From the NCBI GenBank assembly GCA_940337035.1, contig CALNHX010002703.1:106626-170625 (forward strand): a stretch of 64,000 bases of DNA. The letters run 5' to 3'. Shown in pieces: positions 46,682-56,850 of this stretch (the first letter of the stretch is position 1; the number at the start of each line of letters is the position of its first letter). The stretch is from Agriotes lineatus (taxonomy: Eukaryota; Arthropoda; Insecta; Coleoptera; Elateridae). The position numbers and the translations under genes are program-made. The notes beneath the pieces are model-generated. The model did not search any database. It was not told the DNA's origin and saw only the letters and a list, made by a program, of their open reading frames with translations.

Positions 46682-47026
46682 GTATGTATTATAATCGTTA
46701 ACCTCTTGTTACCATTCAAGCCGAGTAGTGCAGATGGGTAGGCGCTTGCCTTGCATTAAGCAAGCCTTCGGTTCGAATCCCGCGAGAGCTGAAATTTTCC
46801 GCAGCCTTTGCGATTTGAACCGGGCTCGGTGAGAACATTCACAGTTGGGCACCAAATTAACTGTGCTCTACTCAGAACCACAGACCTAAGAGATAGAGGT
46901 CAACACACACCTAACACACAATGGTTGGTGCGCAAGCACGAAAGGCGCTCTCCAACTTTTTATCTCGTGACTCGGGGCAGGTTGAGCACTACACCGCCAG
47001 ATGCTAGCGTACAAAGTACCAGCCTC
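46682..47026 (+). mobile_element. tRNA-derived SINE, family 1, second copy with 5' extension
   Basis: A 21-base direct duplication, TACGCCAATGTGTTRGTGTAT, lies at 46661-46681 and 47027-47047 (one substitution). Inside, the tRNA-like head starts only at about 46720 (CCGAGTAGTGCAGATGGG, then B-box GGTTCGAATCCCGCG). About 38 bases at 46682-46719 are therefore not part of the family as seen in the 30-kb copy. The body matches the other copy throughout, with scattered substitutions and short indels. Confidence 0.88.
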
Positions 47027-47984
47027 TACGCCAATGTGTTGGTGTATAATATTTCATTCAGCCAATATGTGTTGTAAAGTATCTGATAGACTTTTTTCAA
47101 TTTTCCAAACACTCTTGGGGGTGGTATATCAGTACCACAAATGCTGAAAAAGAATTCAACTAAGTTAATTATATTTTTAAAAGCAATTTTTTTTTCAGTT
47201 CACCAGTCACTATGTACAAAAATAAGACCTTTGCTGGAAAGTGAACCGAAATTTGAAATTCCTTTTTTGAGGTGTTAGGGGGTCCATCAAAGCTTAACTT
47301 CAAGTTGTCGACCAAGATTTCCTATGTGCTATTTCCGCCATATTAAAAAAAAGGTGCGTTTGATTTTTTTGTGATAACTCGGTTCCGGTTAACGTTACGT
47401 GAAAATGAAGTGGACCTTTTATTTAGAGTTTTTAGTGCTCTACAATTTATGTTCAATTACTTTTCCACGTATGAGCGACATTAGTCGGGATATCTAACGC
47501 GAAAGGAAAGCGTGAAGGGGTCAATATTTTTTTTCGCGCTTCTTCGCTTTTATTTCGTTTCTCGACCTATTTCGCGAAAAAGTAATCATCATAAAACTTG
47601 TAGAGCTTCAAAATACCTGCAATTTGGCCTATTATAAATTAAAAGGCGACTAAAATTACGACTTGTAGAGCGGACCAAAGGCGTCAAGTCATTACATTAT
47701 TAGACTCATTATATTTCATAGAAAATCTTAGTGGATAACTTGAAATTTAAGTTTTCTGGACCCCCAACATCCTAAAAGAGGAGTTTAAGATTTCGGTTAT
47801 TAAGAATTTTAACTATTAAACAATTGTTCAAAGTTACAGTTCGAGCCTCAAGTTCATTTGTGATTTTTGCAGGATAAAACATGTTATTTTATGTTTTCTG
47901 AATTGTAAAACAGTCGAAAACTACGATTTACAAAAAATATAGGTATTTCCAATTGCGAAAACTTAGCTTCACTTATGTATACAA

Positions 47985-48892
47985 AAGTTTATCATTCATC
48001 ATCATCAGCGTCAGGGATTAAACCTTTTGGTTTGTTCCGATATTACAGACGAAAGCTGGTCTTTCCAGCTTCTTTTTGGTCATCCCTGGTTTCTTCATCC
48101 GCCTGTAGGCTGGTAATAAAGCAGTTGTTTCGGTATACGGGAGTCATCCATCCTATAGAGATGTTCCTGCCAATTGGTTCTGTATTGTTTTATTTAGATT
48201 GAAGATACCTAATTTTTGTCTAAAATCCTCATTGTGTTTGTTTATGGTTCAATATTCTTCTTGCTTGGCTTTTAGTAATCGTTCAATTTTCACATTCGTA
48301 TAGTAGTACGGGAACAGCCATAACCTTATAAAAAGGTCCCGGGTGGTGTAGCTTGAACAAGCGTCTACGTACGATCAGCAGAGTTAAGCAAAGCTCTCCC
48401 TGGTCAGAACTTCGATGGGAGTTCCACAACTGCGCCTCGTGATACGGCTGTCACGGAAATAGTTGGTCCCGGTTGTCATAATAACATCATGACAGTCGTT
48501 AGTGGGGTTGGAAGTCCCCATAAAATGTACAGTGACGCCTATAAATGGCCTAACGGCTGTTGGCTGGGTGCAAAATTAAAAAAAAACAAAAAAAAAAAAC
48601 TTAATGTGTGTTTCCCTCCTTGTGTATTTTAGATATCTTTTTATTGTTCCACACTAGTTGAATTTCGCTATTTTCTTGTTGATGTCTCTCTTTGTTCTCC
48701 ATATAGAATTTTGTATCCCAAATAACTGAAGCAATTGACTTGTGCGATTATCGTATCATGAATAAATAATTTTCGCTAAAAAGTGATCTTGGTCTTTAAA
48801 AGCTATCACCTTAGTCTTTGGAGTAGAGATTTCTAAATTATATATTTTTGTATTTTGTATCGTTTTTGACGGACACTGTCGAAATGTTTTGC
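47985..48892 (-). pseudogene. RTE-like LINE fragment D (RT C-terminal region)
   Basis: Reading on the minus strand from 48892: IYNLEISTPKTKVIAFKDQD (the '.LKIS..KTKVMAFKG' segment after the RT palm), then NCFSYLGYKI. A 5S-derived SINE interrupts at 48332-48600. Reading resumes with YKVMAVPVLLYE (the 'YK.MAVP.LLYGSE' block), and ends with LYRMDDSRIPKQLLYYQPTG and WKDQL near 48.0 kb, followed by a (GAT)-rich tail. These blocks in this order are the C-terminal part of insect endonuclease-reverse transcriptases. Multiple stops; 5'-truncated at 48.89 kb. Confidence 0.85.
48332..48600 (+). mobile_element. 5S rRNA-derived SINE (SINE3-type)
   Basis: The head 'cgtacgatcagcagagttaa' and 'agaacttcgatgggag' match the internal control region of 5S rRNA (the GATCACCGAAATTAAGC and AGTACTTGGATGGGAG region) in the right order and spacing. 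A non-5S body with an 'ataatggcc'-like segment follows, and a poly-A tail ('aaaattaaaaaaaaac' and more A). It interrupts LINE fragment D in the 'RETH..KFYKVMAV' coding part. A target duplication cannot be separated from the A run. It is a different class from the tRNA-SINEs. Confidence 0.85.
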
Positions 48893-48894
48893 TG

Positions 48895-49205
48895 GCGGAG
48901 AATGTTACGGATCTCAAGGAGTGCGCATAGAAGCAAGCGTCGGTTTTAGAGGAAACAAAGCCAAACAAACGCCTCTCAAACATCGTTTGCACTAAGATAC
49001 TTCAATTATTGGGCCATATTGCCAGTAGAACTGACAAACTAGAGCTGTTCGAGAAAAACCACATAGAAAAAGACAGAGAGGCATATCCTCTAAAAGTCTA
49101 AACGATGGCTTGATATCACGCGGGCAGTCTTAGACGAACCACCGTCAGTTTCCATGGGTTGAAATGCTGAATGCGTAATGGACCACAACACATCAATCAT
49201 GATGT
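48895..49205 (+). pseudogene. LINE fragment E (RT C-terminal tail), head-to-head with D
   Basis: Plus-strand frames give YFNYWAILPVELTN, then RKTT and ERHILSKV, paralleling the 'LLGHIARR.D.LE...EGKR.RGRSP.RWTD' C-terminus of a LINE ORF2, followed by 'gatgtaatgatgag', a short tail. Frameshifts and stops abound. Both D and E represent C-termini, so they are two insertions and not one 5'-inverted copy. Confidence 0.65.
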
Positions 49206-50313
49206 AATGATGAGAGATCAAGATAGTTTATGTATTGCTCAATTGTCATTCCAAATAGTTAAAGTAATTTGAAAATGTTTAGTCATATGATGTTTTCTAC
49301 CGCATAGTTATTGAAGTATATTTATTCTAATAATGTACTAGTAACATTTTTATATTTCAGAATACATATACAATAACATGTTATATCCTGCAAAAGTTTC
49401 ATATGAATTTGAGGCTTGTATTGTAAGTGTACGTAGCACTTTGAACAATGTTTATAGTAAAAATTCTTAAGAACCGAAAGTTTAAACTCCTTATTTGGGA
49501 TATTGGAGGTCTAGGAAAGTTGAATTTCAAGTTGTTCACTAAGATTTTCTATGAAATATAATGATTCTAATAATGGAATGAAGTTTATTATGTGATTTAT
49601 GTAATAGTATGATACACCAAATCAAAATTACGTGCCGACTTGATGACTTTGGTCTGCTCTACAAGTCGTAATTTTATTCACATTTTAATTTATGATACGT
49701 CAAATTGCAGGTATTTTCAAGCTTTACAAGTTGTATAATAACTACTTTTTCGTTAAATACGTCGATAAACTAAATAAAAGCGAAGAGGCGTGAAAAAATC
49801 TCGACTCGTTCGCGCTTTCCTTTCGCGTTCAATATCTCGACTAATATCGCTCGTACGTGGAAAAGCAATTGAACATAAATTGTAGGACACAAAAAACTCT
49901 AAATAGAAGGTCCACTTCATTTTCACATACCGTTAACGGGAACCAAGTTATCGCAAAGAAATGAATTTTGTCATTTTCTGGAAATATTAAAGGCAAAGTC
50001 CAAATTTCTAAATAATTTAATTTTTTTTATGGAAGTTTCGAAAAGTATTGCAATAATTTCAACAATAATTTTGCTCAATGAGCGATCGAGACGGTTCGAT
50101 TCAAGTAACACTTCAGCTCAAGCTCCAATATAAAAACTAAAACGATTGAATATGAATATACTGTAAATACATTTGGATCTCATTGGAACTCATTTGAAAA
50201 AGGTTTTTTAATATAAGAAAAATATTTGGCAGTTGATCAACCAAAGTAAGTTTTAAGATCAGGAAATAATGTTTAATTTGTTTGCAGTACCAGTATTAGG
50301 GAAAACCAGCTAA

Positions 50314-50837
50314 TTTAACTCAATGCTCGATAGCTTTGGCCTTAAACAAATAATTCAAGAACCTACAAGAATTACCTCAAATACTTCTACATTGTTACGT
50401 TACATTTTAACCACCAATTCTGATCTGATTAGCAGTTCTGGTACTCGAAATCTACATACTTTTTCTGATCATCAACTCATTTATTGTAATATTAGCATAA
50501 ATATACCTAAACTCCAACCTAAAATACATACACATCGAGACTTTTCCCAGTTCAGCAATAATGACTTTCAGTTTTGTCTTCGACAGATAGATTGGCATGT
50601 TATTGCTGATATTCATAATATTGATGACAAGGTCGACTTTTTTAATGTAAATGTTCTAAACCTTTTTGACATTTTTGCTCCACTTAAAACTTCTATTTTT
50701 CGTAAACGTAAAGCCCCGTGGTTAACAGATAATATAAGATTCATGATGGATTTGAGGGATAAGGCCTTTAAACGTTTTAAAAATTCTCAGCTTATTGAGC
50801 ACTGGAACTACTACAAGAGTTTACGCAATTTAGTAAA
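50314..50837 (+). pseudogene. LINE A endonuclease C-terminal portion
   Basis: The frame reads FNSMLDSFGLKQIIQEPTRI, TLLRYILTTN and TFSDHQLIYC, then a linker ending KAPWLTDNIRFMMDLRDKAF and HWNYYKSLRN. SDHQ is the terminal catalytic motif of APE-type LINE endonucleases (SDH). APWLT..I...(M/I)..RD, then YK.LRN, is the usual linker to the RT domain in jockey/CR1-like elements. It is cut by the LINE B insertion in the conserved 'N.V...I' stretch and continues at 53271 ('RREKK.YF'). Confidence 0.92.
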
Positions 50838-50848
50838 CGTTAGTATTA

Positions 50849-53259
50849 TATATATATAGGGTGTTTACAGCTGCTGCCGTCTGCTCTCTCTCAACCGATT
50901 TCTCCATTCCTCTTTGTTGTTCCAATCTCCTTCTCCGAGACTTCTCCTATCCATGGCCTCGTCCACCTCATCTCTAAAGGATCTTCTGGGTCGTCCTCTC
51001 TTACGTCTTCCTAATGGGCTCCATTCCGTTATCTTTATTATCCATCGTTGGGGTGTTGCTCTCCTAACGTTGCCGTACCATTGCAAGCGTTTTCCTTCGA
51101 TGTAGGTCAGTATGTCCTCCTTTACCGACATCCTTCTCCTTATTTCTTCATTAGGAATCCTATCCCGTCTTGTTTTTCTAACGCACCGTCTCCAGTACTC
51201 CATCTATGTGGCTATAATTCTGCTCTGATCACTCTTTCTTATTACCCAATTCTCTGCTCCATATGTCATGATACTTGTAATTATTGATTTAAAGATATTC
51301 TTTTTTGTGTTCTTTGTAATGTGCGTATTCCATAGAATCCCATTTAGTTGCCTAATACACGATCTAGTTTGCCCTATCTTGTTCTCCATGTCTTCTGTGG
51401 TTGTCCCTTCTTTGGAGATAGTAAAACCTAGGTACTTAAATCTTTTATTTCCCTTTATTCTGATCTCGCCTGTGACTTCTAGATCTGGGACATCTTCCGT
51501 TGCTGTGGCTAGGTATTCTGTCTTCTTAAAGTTCAGTTCTAGCCCGTTTTTTGAGTATTCCTCCGTCAGTTTGCGAATCATGTAGCTTAGGTCTTCTTCA
51601 TCCTGTGCCATTACTAGTTGATCATCCCCGAAACTTAAGGTGAATAGATGTTCATTTCTAATTTGAATTCCCATGCCTTCGCACTTTTGTTTCCATGGTG
51701 TTAATGTTACTTCTCAAGGAATATCTTAAATAGTGTAGGAAACGTTGAGCATCCCTGTAATAGCCCTTTGGAGGTTTCAAAGGTTTGTCCGATCTTATTA
51801 TTTAGTTTAATAGCCACCGTGTTCCCTTGATACAGGTTTTTGGTTGCGATTATCAGTTTGTTTGGGATGTTGAGTTGTTTCATAGATTTCCAAAGCTTTT
51901 CTCTTGGTATTTAATCGTATGCCTTTCTTAAGTCTATGAATGCAAAATGTACTGATCTATTTTTAGCCATTTTCTTTTCGATTAGTTGTTGAACTGTGTA
52001 GATGTGATCCATACAGGATCTTCCCGCTGTAAACCCCGCCTGTTCCTCTCCTATTTTGTCCTTAATATCTTCCACCAATTTTTCCGTAATTAGTTTTCCG
52101 TAGAGCCTACCCATTGTAGATATAACGCTGATGCTTCTGTAGTTTTCACATAGTTTCTTATTCCCTTTTTTAAAGATTGATGTAATATAGGCATTTGTCC
52201 ATTCCTGTGGCAACTTTTCTCCATTAATGGCTCTCTCAAACATTCTTTGGATAATACGAAGAAGCTTTTCGGGTCCATACTTTATAAGCTCCGGAGATAT
52301 ACCTCCTGGTCCGGGAGATCTATTGTTTTACAGTATTTTTACAATATCCTTAAGTTACCGTAAGTTGTTCTTCTGGGTTTTGTTGATCGGTTTCATTATT
52401 AACATTATTATCTTCTGACCTCTGGAACATTGGTCGGTTTTCCGTGAGTACACCTTGATAGTATTCTTGCCATTATTTTTCTGAGATATAATTTATCTGT
52501 GTCCGTTCTTTGTTATTTGTTCTTAGCGTTTTGATTATTCGCCAGGCTTCTGTATTCTGATTCCCACTTTTAATTTTTCTCTCTAGCAACCCTTCTTTTG
52601 ACTTCTCTGTTTTTTTCCCTATACTTTTCAAGATCTTCGGGTTTGCCTGTAGTGAGCCACTTTTCGTATAACTGTTTTTTTCTATTATGCACTTTTTAGT
52701 ATCGTCGTTTATATTTTCCAGGTATTCCTTGTTTCCATTTTCTTTCTTCCCTAAGGTCTCCATCGCTGCTTCTTTTATACTATTTTTTATATGTGTGTAC
52801 GTTTCTTTTAAGTTATTAAATTGGAATTCGTTTAATTTTTGGTCGAGTCTTCTTTGATATAGATCTTTGATGGATTCATCTTGAAGTAGGTGCAGTTTGA
52901 ATTTACATTCTTCTATATCTTTTCCCGTTTCTCTTTCATTCATTGTTGTTTGTGCTCTTATCCATGGGAAATCTATCTTTGCCACTACTAGTCTGTGGTC
53001 ACTACCACACTCCGCTCCTCGTTTAACTCGGACGTCTTTAATCTTTAGGGTTGTTTCCTTTTTCACGATGAAATAGTATATGATGGATTTTAATTTTCTT
53101 GTGGGTTGTATCCAGGTGTACATATGTATGGTTTTGTGTTTGTAGAATCCATTCGTAATACGGAGATTGTTCAGCTCGCATAGTTCTATTATCATTTCCC
53201 CATTTCTATTCTCAGTCTCCTCTCCGAAGCATCCAACGGTACTGTCCTTATCTTTTCTG
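50849..53259 (-). mobile_element. RTE-like LINE (LINE B) inserted in LINE A
   Basis: A perfect 11-bp duplication CGTTAGTATTA flanks it (50838-50848 and 53260-53270). Reading on the minus strand: endonuclease end with CGSDHRLVVAKIDFPW; a linker; a frameshifted SPGPGGISPELIKYG stretch, then EWTNAYITSIFKKGNK; RT palm with FAFIDLRKAYD; GLLQGC; SFGDDQLVMAQDEEDL (catalytic FxDD box, with G where A is usual); FKKTEYLATATE; and a C-terminus with LQWYGNVRR and GRRKRGRPRRSFRDEVDEAM. It ends in a short (TA)n tail, as in RTE-type elements. 5'-truncated; three or more frameshifts. Confidence 0.93.
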
Positions 53260-53270
53260 CGTTAGTATTA

Positions 53271-55296
53271 AAAATGAGAAAAAGGCATATTTTATTTACC
53301 GATTTACGAATCAAAACCCCAAATCCTTGTGGAAAAATTTACGACAGTGTGATATTTATTCTCAGAAAACTCAGAATAATATTCCACGTAATTTGAGTGA
53401 CGTAGTTAAAATTAACGATTTCTTTATTGATTCCATTCCTAGCATAGATAAACCTGATCCAGACGTTCTTAGACTTTATGAAGACGTTAAATGTGATACT
53501 CTCGAAACGTTTACATTTTGCACTGTTACGGAAGAGGTTATTAACAACTGTATACATTCTATAAGGTCTAATGCTTCTGGTAATGATGGTCTCAGTATAC
53601 TGATGTTACAAATGTGTTGTCGTTTTATACTTCCCTACATAAGCAATATAGTTAATACCTGCTTGTTGGAAGGTGTCTTTCCAACACAGTGGAAATCTGC
53701 TGTTATACATCCAATTGCAAAAGTCAATTCACCTAAAAAATTAAAAGATTTGAGGCCAATTAGTATTCTTCCAGTCTTATCTAAGGTCTTGGAAAAAATC
53801 ATGGACAGCCAGGTTTTCGAAAAAAAATGTAGTTGTACAACGGCATTATTAAAAATTACCGATGATATATTAGAAGCTACTGATAATGGGAATCTAACAG
53901 TACTGGTCTTGTTAGATTTTTCCAAGGCCTTTGATACGATCAATCACAAATTATTACTAGCAATATTGTATCACTATGGTTGTTGTGAAATGGCACTTAA
54001 ACTACTTGAAACTTATTTTAAAAACAGGAAGCAATGTGTATCCATCCCTAGAAAACCAGAAATCTAATACTCGAGATATTAAACAAGGTGTACCACAAGG
54101 TTCAATCTTGGGTCCTTTGCTTTATACCATCTGCTCTTCTAACTTATGTAGTTCTACTCTAAAACACTGTCAGTGTACATCAGTATGCTGATGACACCCA
54201 GATGTATTTGTCGTTCAAACAACAAGACAATTTAAATGCCTGCAATCGCATTAATAATGGTGAGGCATTAACACCCCATGAAGGAGCTTGGCCTGCAAGG
54301 CGGAAGGTCAGAGCTTCCGTATCCTCGCTCCCACACCCGGCTGTCGCGTGTCAAATTCATGACACGTGGTGATGCATCACGCATTAGACAACCGCATTAT
54401 TACCCCTTATTCTTTCGAACGCAGGTCCCCAATTATTTAAAGCGACTGGGTAGGCCGCCCGCCAGGCATCGATCTGGGATTTGAACTCCAGACTTCCGCG
54501 CCGCAGTCCAATGCTCTAACCACCGAGCCACGCTGGCAGTGAATCTCATTAATAGTGATCTTAATAAACTTGTAGAATTGGCAGAACTTCATGTTCTCAA
54601 AATAAACACATCTAAATCTGTTGTTATGGTGTTTGGAAGTCCAAATAACAGAAATGTTAATTTGCCGGATATTAATATTAGAATTAAATAGTCTCTAATT
54701 CCATGTTCGAACTCTGCACGGAACCTGGTAGTTATTTTTGATAGTAGTCGGAGGTTTCGTGAACATATTAATAGCTTCTCTATGACAATAGACAAGTGCT
54801 GAGCGGAAATGTCAAAAAAGTGTTATGTGATTCGCTAGTATTGTCTCAATTCAACTATTGTGATGTTCTTTACGGGCCCTGCATTGATAGTGCAACGAAA
54901 AGAAAAATTCAGTTGGTGCAAAATTCGTGTTTACGACTTACTCATGGAATAAGAAGACGTGAACATATTTCTCATAAAATTAGTGAAACTAAATGGCTCA
55001 ACATATTAAATCGGCGTTTTCTTCATGCTGCTGTACTTTACCATAAAATTATTACCTTAGAAACTCCTCCTTATCTCTATAATAAAATCAGCCACCATAC
55101 CGATGTCCATAATTTAAATTTGAGGCATACGGGCTTATTGACTATTCCATTGCACCACACTGAACTTTACAAACGGTCTTATACGTACAACATTACCAAA
55201 ATATATAACCAAATTCCAATAAATTTCAAAAATAAACCCCTTGGTTCGTTTAAGAATAGTGTATTGTCATGGTTGCAGAACAAATCTATTCAATAA
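53271..55296 (+). pseudogene. LINE A reverse transcriptase portion
   Basis: It opens with RREKKAYF-like sequence, then LWKNLRQCDIYSQKT and GNDGLSILMLQ. The RT core has FPTQWKSAVIHPIAKVNSP, LRPISILPVLSKVLEKIM and LVLLDFSKAFDTINHKLLL (first catalytic Asp). A short deletion removes the 'QSGFR.GHS' area between SQVFE and CTTALL. QGVPQGSILGPLLY follows in another frame, then QYADDTQMYLSF at about 54180, the catalytic box. A SINE then interrupts, and the rest (NKLVELAELHVLKINTSKS; 54796-55296 with SQFNYCDVLYGPCID and ILNRRFLHAAVLY) is the thumb and C-terminus typical of jockey/CR1-like LINEs. Confidence 0.92.
54260..54541 (-). mobile_element. tRNA-derived SINE, family 3
   Basis: It is flanked by a 16-base duplication AATCGCATTAATAATG / AATCTCATTAATAGTG (54244-54259 and 54542-54557; two substitutions). 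On the minus strand the head reads GTGGCTCGGTGGTTAGAGCA (A-box) and GGAGTTCAAATCCCAG (B-box), like a tRNA gene. The following body has no similarity to families 1 and 2. It inserted right after the YADD box of LINE A. Only one copy is seen in the window. Confidence 0.9.
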
Positions 55297-55620
55297 TCTA
55301 AAATGTAATTTCAATGTTGAACATTCGTATATTATTTCATTAATCATTTGTTTCATGGTCTAATGTTTCAAATGTTCCATGTTCAGTTTTTTCCCATAAA
55401 CTTTGATAAAACATGTATTTTGATGCATGATATTTATTGCCATGAAATAATTATTTAGTCGATTTTATTGATATAACGGTAGTAGGTAAGAGCAGGTGTT
55501 TCCTCCCTGGAGAGAAACAATCTGACTACTATCGTTTTTGCCGGATGATAATTTGGTTTCCTTTATTGTATTGTGTGTAAAGAAGCAATGTATATCAATT
55601 CGGTAAATAATAGCTATTTA

Positions 55621-55733
55621 TGCAACAAGTGCTAAAAGTCGTTTATGCACGAGATATGAAAATTATGAAACGACCTCGAAGGCTAAGTTTCATAACATGT
55701 CTCGTGCATAAACGACTTTTAGCACGCGTTGCA
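55621..55733. repeat. Foldback element at the LINE A border
   Basis: The arm 55621-55671 (tgcaacaagtgctaaaagtc, 'gtttatgcacgaga') pairs with 55687-55733 nearly perfectly around a 15-base 'gacctcgaaggctaa' loop. It lies just left of the second TTTATCTACGA unit, the same order as at 34.4 kb. Confidence 0.88.
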
Positions 55734-55740
55734 TACAATA

Positions 55741-56166
55741 TTTTATCTACGACCTTAATTTTACTGTTATTAATCTATCGATTTAACAAAGGTTTGCATC
55801 TACGACGCTTCTAATTTATGTCATAATAAACAGTAGGTCATGCCGCGCGGACGAATGTTTGCGAAGCCAGTACTGTCAAGGTCAGTTACGGAATGTATTT
55901 ATTAATACTCCACATCTGACTGTATTCACTACATAACGCTTTAATTATTTCAAAAACACTTTACCTGTAACGCAAGAAGCAACTAGAATAACTTTACAAC
56001 TTCACTTCCAGTTCGAAATTGTAGTTTTATAACCTCACTTCACTTTTAGCACATGGGCTAAAAGTAAACAGCTGATTTCTTTAACCACGCTAAACTATAA
56101 AACGTCACTTTTAGCGAAACAAGGTAGCGCTAAAAGGCCTATTTTTAGTAGTGGTCGTAGATAAAA
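55741..56166. repeat. TTTATCTACGA-bounded unit, copy 2
   Basis: TTTTATCTACGA at 55741 and TCGTAGATAAAA at 56155-56166 are perfect inverted words bounding 426 bp next to a foldback. The interior differs in length and sequence from the copy at 34.5 kb. It contains hairpin words built on 'cttttagc'/'gctaaaag' (56040-56145) that echo the 'gctaaaagtcg' of the adjacent foldback. A (TTA)n run of about seven units follows at 56168-56190. Confidence 0.55.
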
Positions 56167-56473
56167 AGTATTATTATTATTATTATTATATACCAACAAA
56201 TTTGAGTAAATAATGTAGAAGGTATTCATATGTATGCATCACAATTTTCTTTAAGTTTTTATTTTTGACTGTAAAGATTTGGAAATGACTGTGTATTTTT
56301 ACTGCAACTGTTTCAATAGCCATAGGTATAGCCTGTATCAACATTTTTTTTTATATAAATTTGTCTCCAGGTATTTAAAAACATTATTTATATCTTTTCT
56401 TTCGTTGCTGTTACAATGTGTATTCGTATTGACGCTACAAAAAGTAACCATGTTATAGTATTTAACATTACAA

Positions 56474-56573
56474 GCCAGGTAAAACAGGTTTTACTGGCGA
56501 TAGGATTGGGATGACTGGCGAGCCGTTAGGCGAGCCTGTCATATCCTTGAGCCAGTAAAAATGGTTACCTGGC
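56474..56573. repeat. Foldback with CTGGC/GCCAG stem
   Basis: GCCAGGTAAAACAGG at 56474 pairs with CC..GGTTACCTGGC ending at 56573. Inner pairs ('ttactggc'/'gccagtaa', 'ggattgggatga'/'tcatatcc') extend the stem. The head holds 'ggcgagccgttaggcgagcc'. The GCCAGTAAA word recurs in the neighbouring MITE. Confidence 0.8.
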
Positions 56574-56589
56574 GTGTATTGTTGAATGT

Positions 56590-56850
56590 TTTATTTGTTC
56601 CTCACTTGTAAATAACTAGAAATTCACCATTTATTCAAAATGTCAAACTGACAAGCAACTAAATTAATCAATATGACACATACCAAGGAAGACAACTCTG
56701 GCTTTGCACGCTATCATTTATCTATGAGCACGCTTGTAAAATATAACTGGCTAGCCAGTAAAAAATTTACTGGCTAGCCAGTTAAGAAACATTTTCAAGG
56801 TGAATACAGTGACTTGATAAATTGATGTTTACAAGTGAGGAACAAATAAA
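56590..56850. mobile_element. MITE with perfect 23-bp TIRs and internal palindrome
   Basis: TTTATTTGTTCCTCACTTGT plus three more bases (56590-56612) is exactly mirrored at 56828-56850. Inside, 56745-56783 is a perfect palindrome of two 18-base arms (AACTGGCTAGCCAGTAAA and its complement) around AAA. No coding content and no clear target duplication, so the true borders may lie slightly outside. Confidence 0.8.

Larger units (their letters stand above)
47340..49980. repeat. Large inverted repeat, about 580-630-bp arms
   Basis: The left arm (about 47340-47905) is mirrored by the right arm (about 49350-49980). Paired blocks include 'gtgaaaatgaagtggacctt', 'ctacaatttatgttcaatt', 'cgcgaaaggaaagcg', 'aaaacttgtagagct', 'acgacttgtagagc' and 'atgttatt'. 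Identity is perhaps 75-80 per cent by eye. Each arm has internal structure too: the 'aacttcaagttgtc.accaagatttcctatg' block at about 47300 recurs at about 49525 in direct and at about 47720 in inverted sense. The 1.4-kb centre is filled by LINE and SINE insertions. Possibly a foldback DNA transposon; no transposase was seen. Confidence 0.8.
50314..55608 (+). mobile_element. jockey/CR1-like LINE (LINE A), twice interrupted
   Basis: The endonuclease C-terminus (50314-50848) continues after an inserted RTE-like LINE with the RT domain (53271 to about 54259). A SINE follows, and then the thumb and C-terminal region (54558-55296) and a 3' UTR of about 300 bases. It is 5'-truncated: a stop lies just before 50314 and the N-terminal endonuclease is missing. 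Duplications around both insertions prove that the three pieces were once contiguous. The 3' end is placed near 55608, where a foldback begins, but this is approximate. Dead copy. Confidence 0.9.

Noticed and set aside
48360..48425. Possible 5S rRNA gene
   Set aside because: Only the internal control region matches; ends are missing and a poly-A-tailed body follows, so it is a SINE.
50860..50870. TATAGGGTGTTTACAG as a Tc1/mariner end
   Set aside because: It is the 3' end and (TA)n tail of LINE B, bounded by the CGTTAGTATTA duplication.
51268..51585. 105-codon plus-strand frame
   Set aside because: Antisense shadow of LINE B coding sequence.
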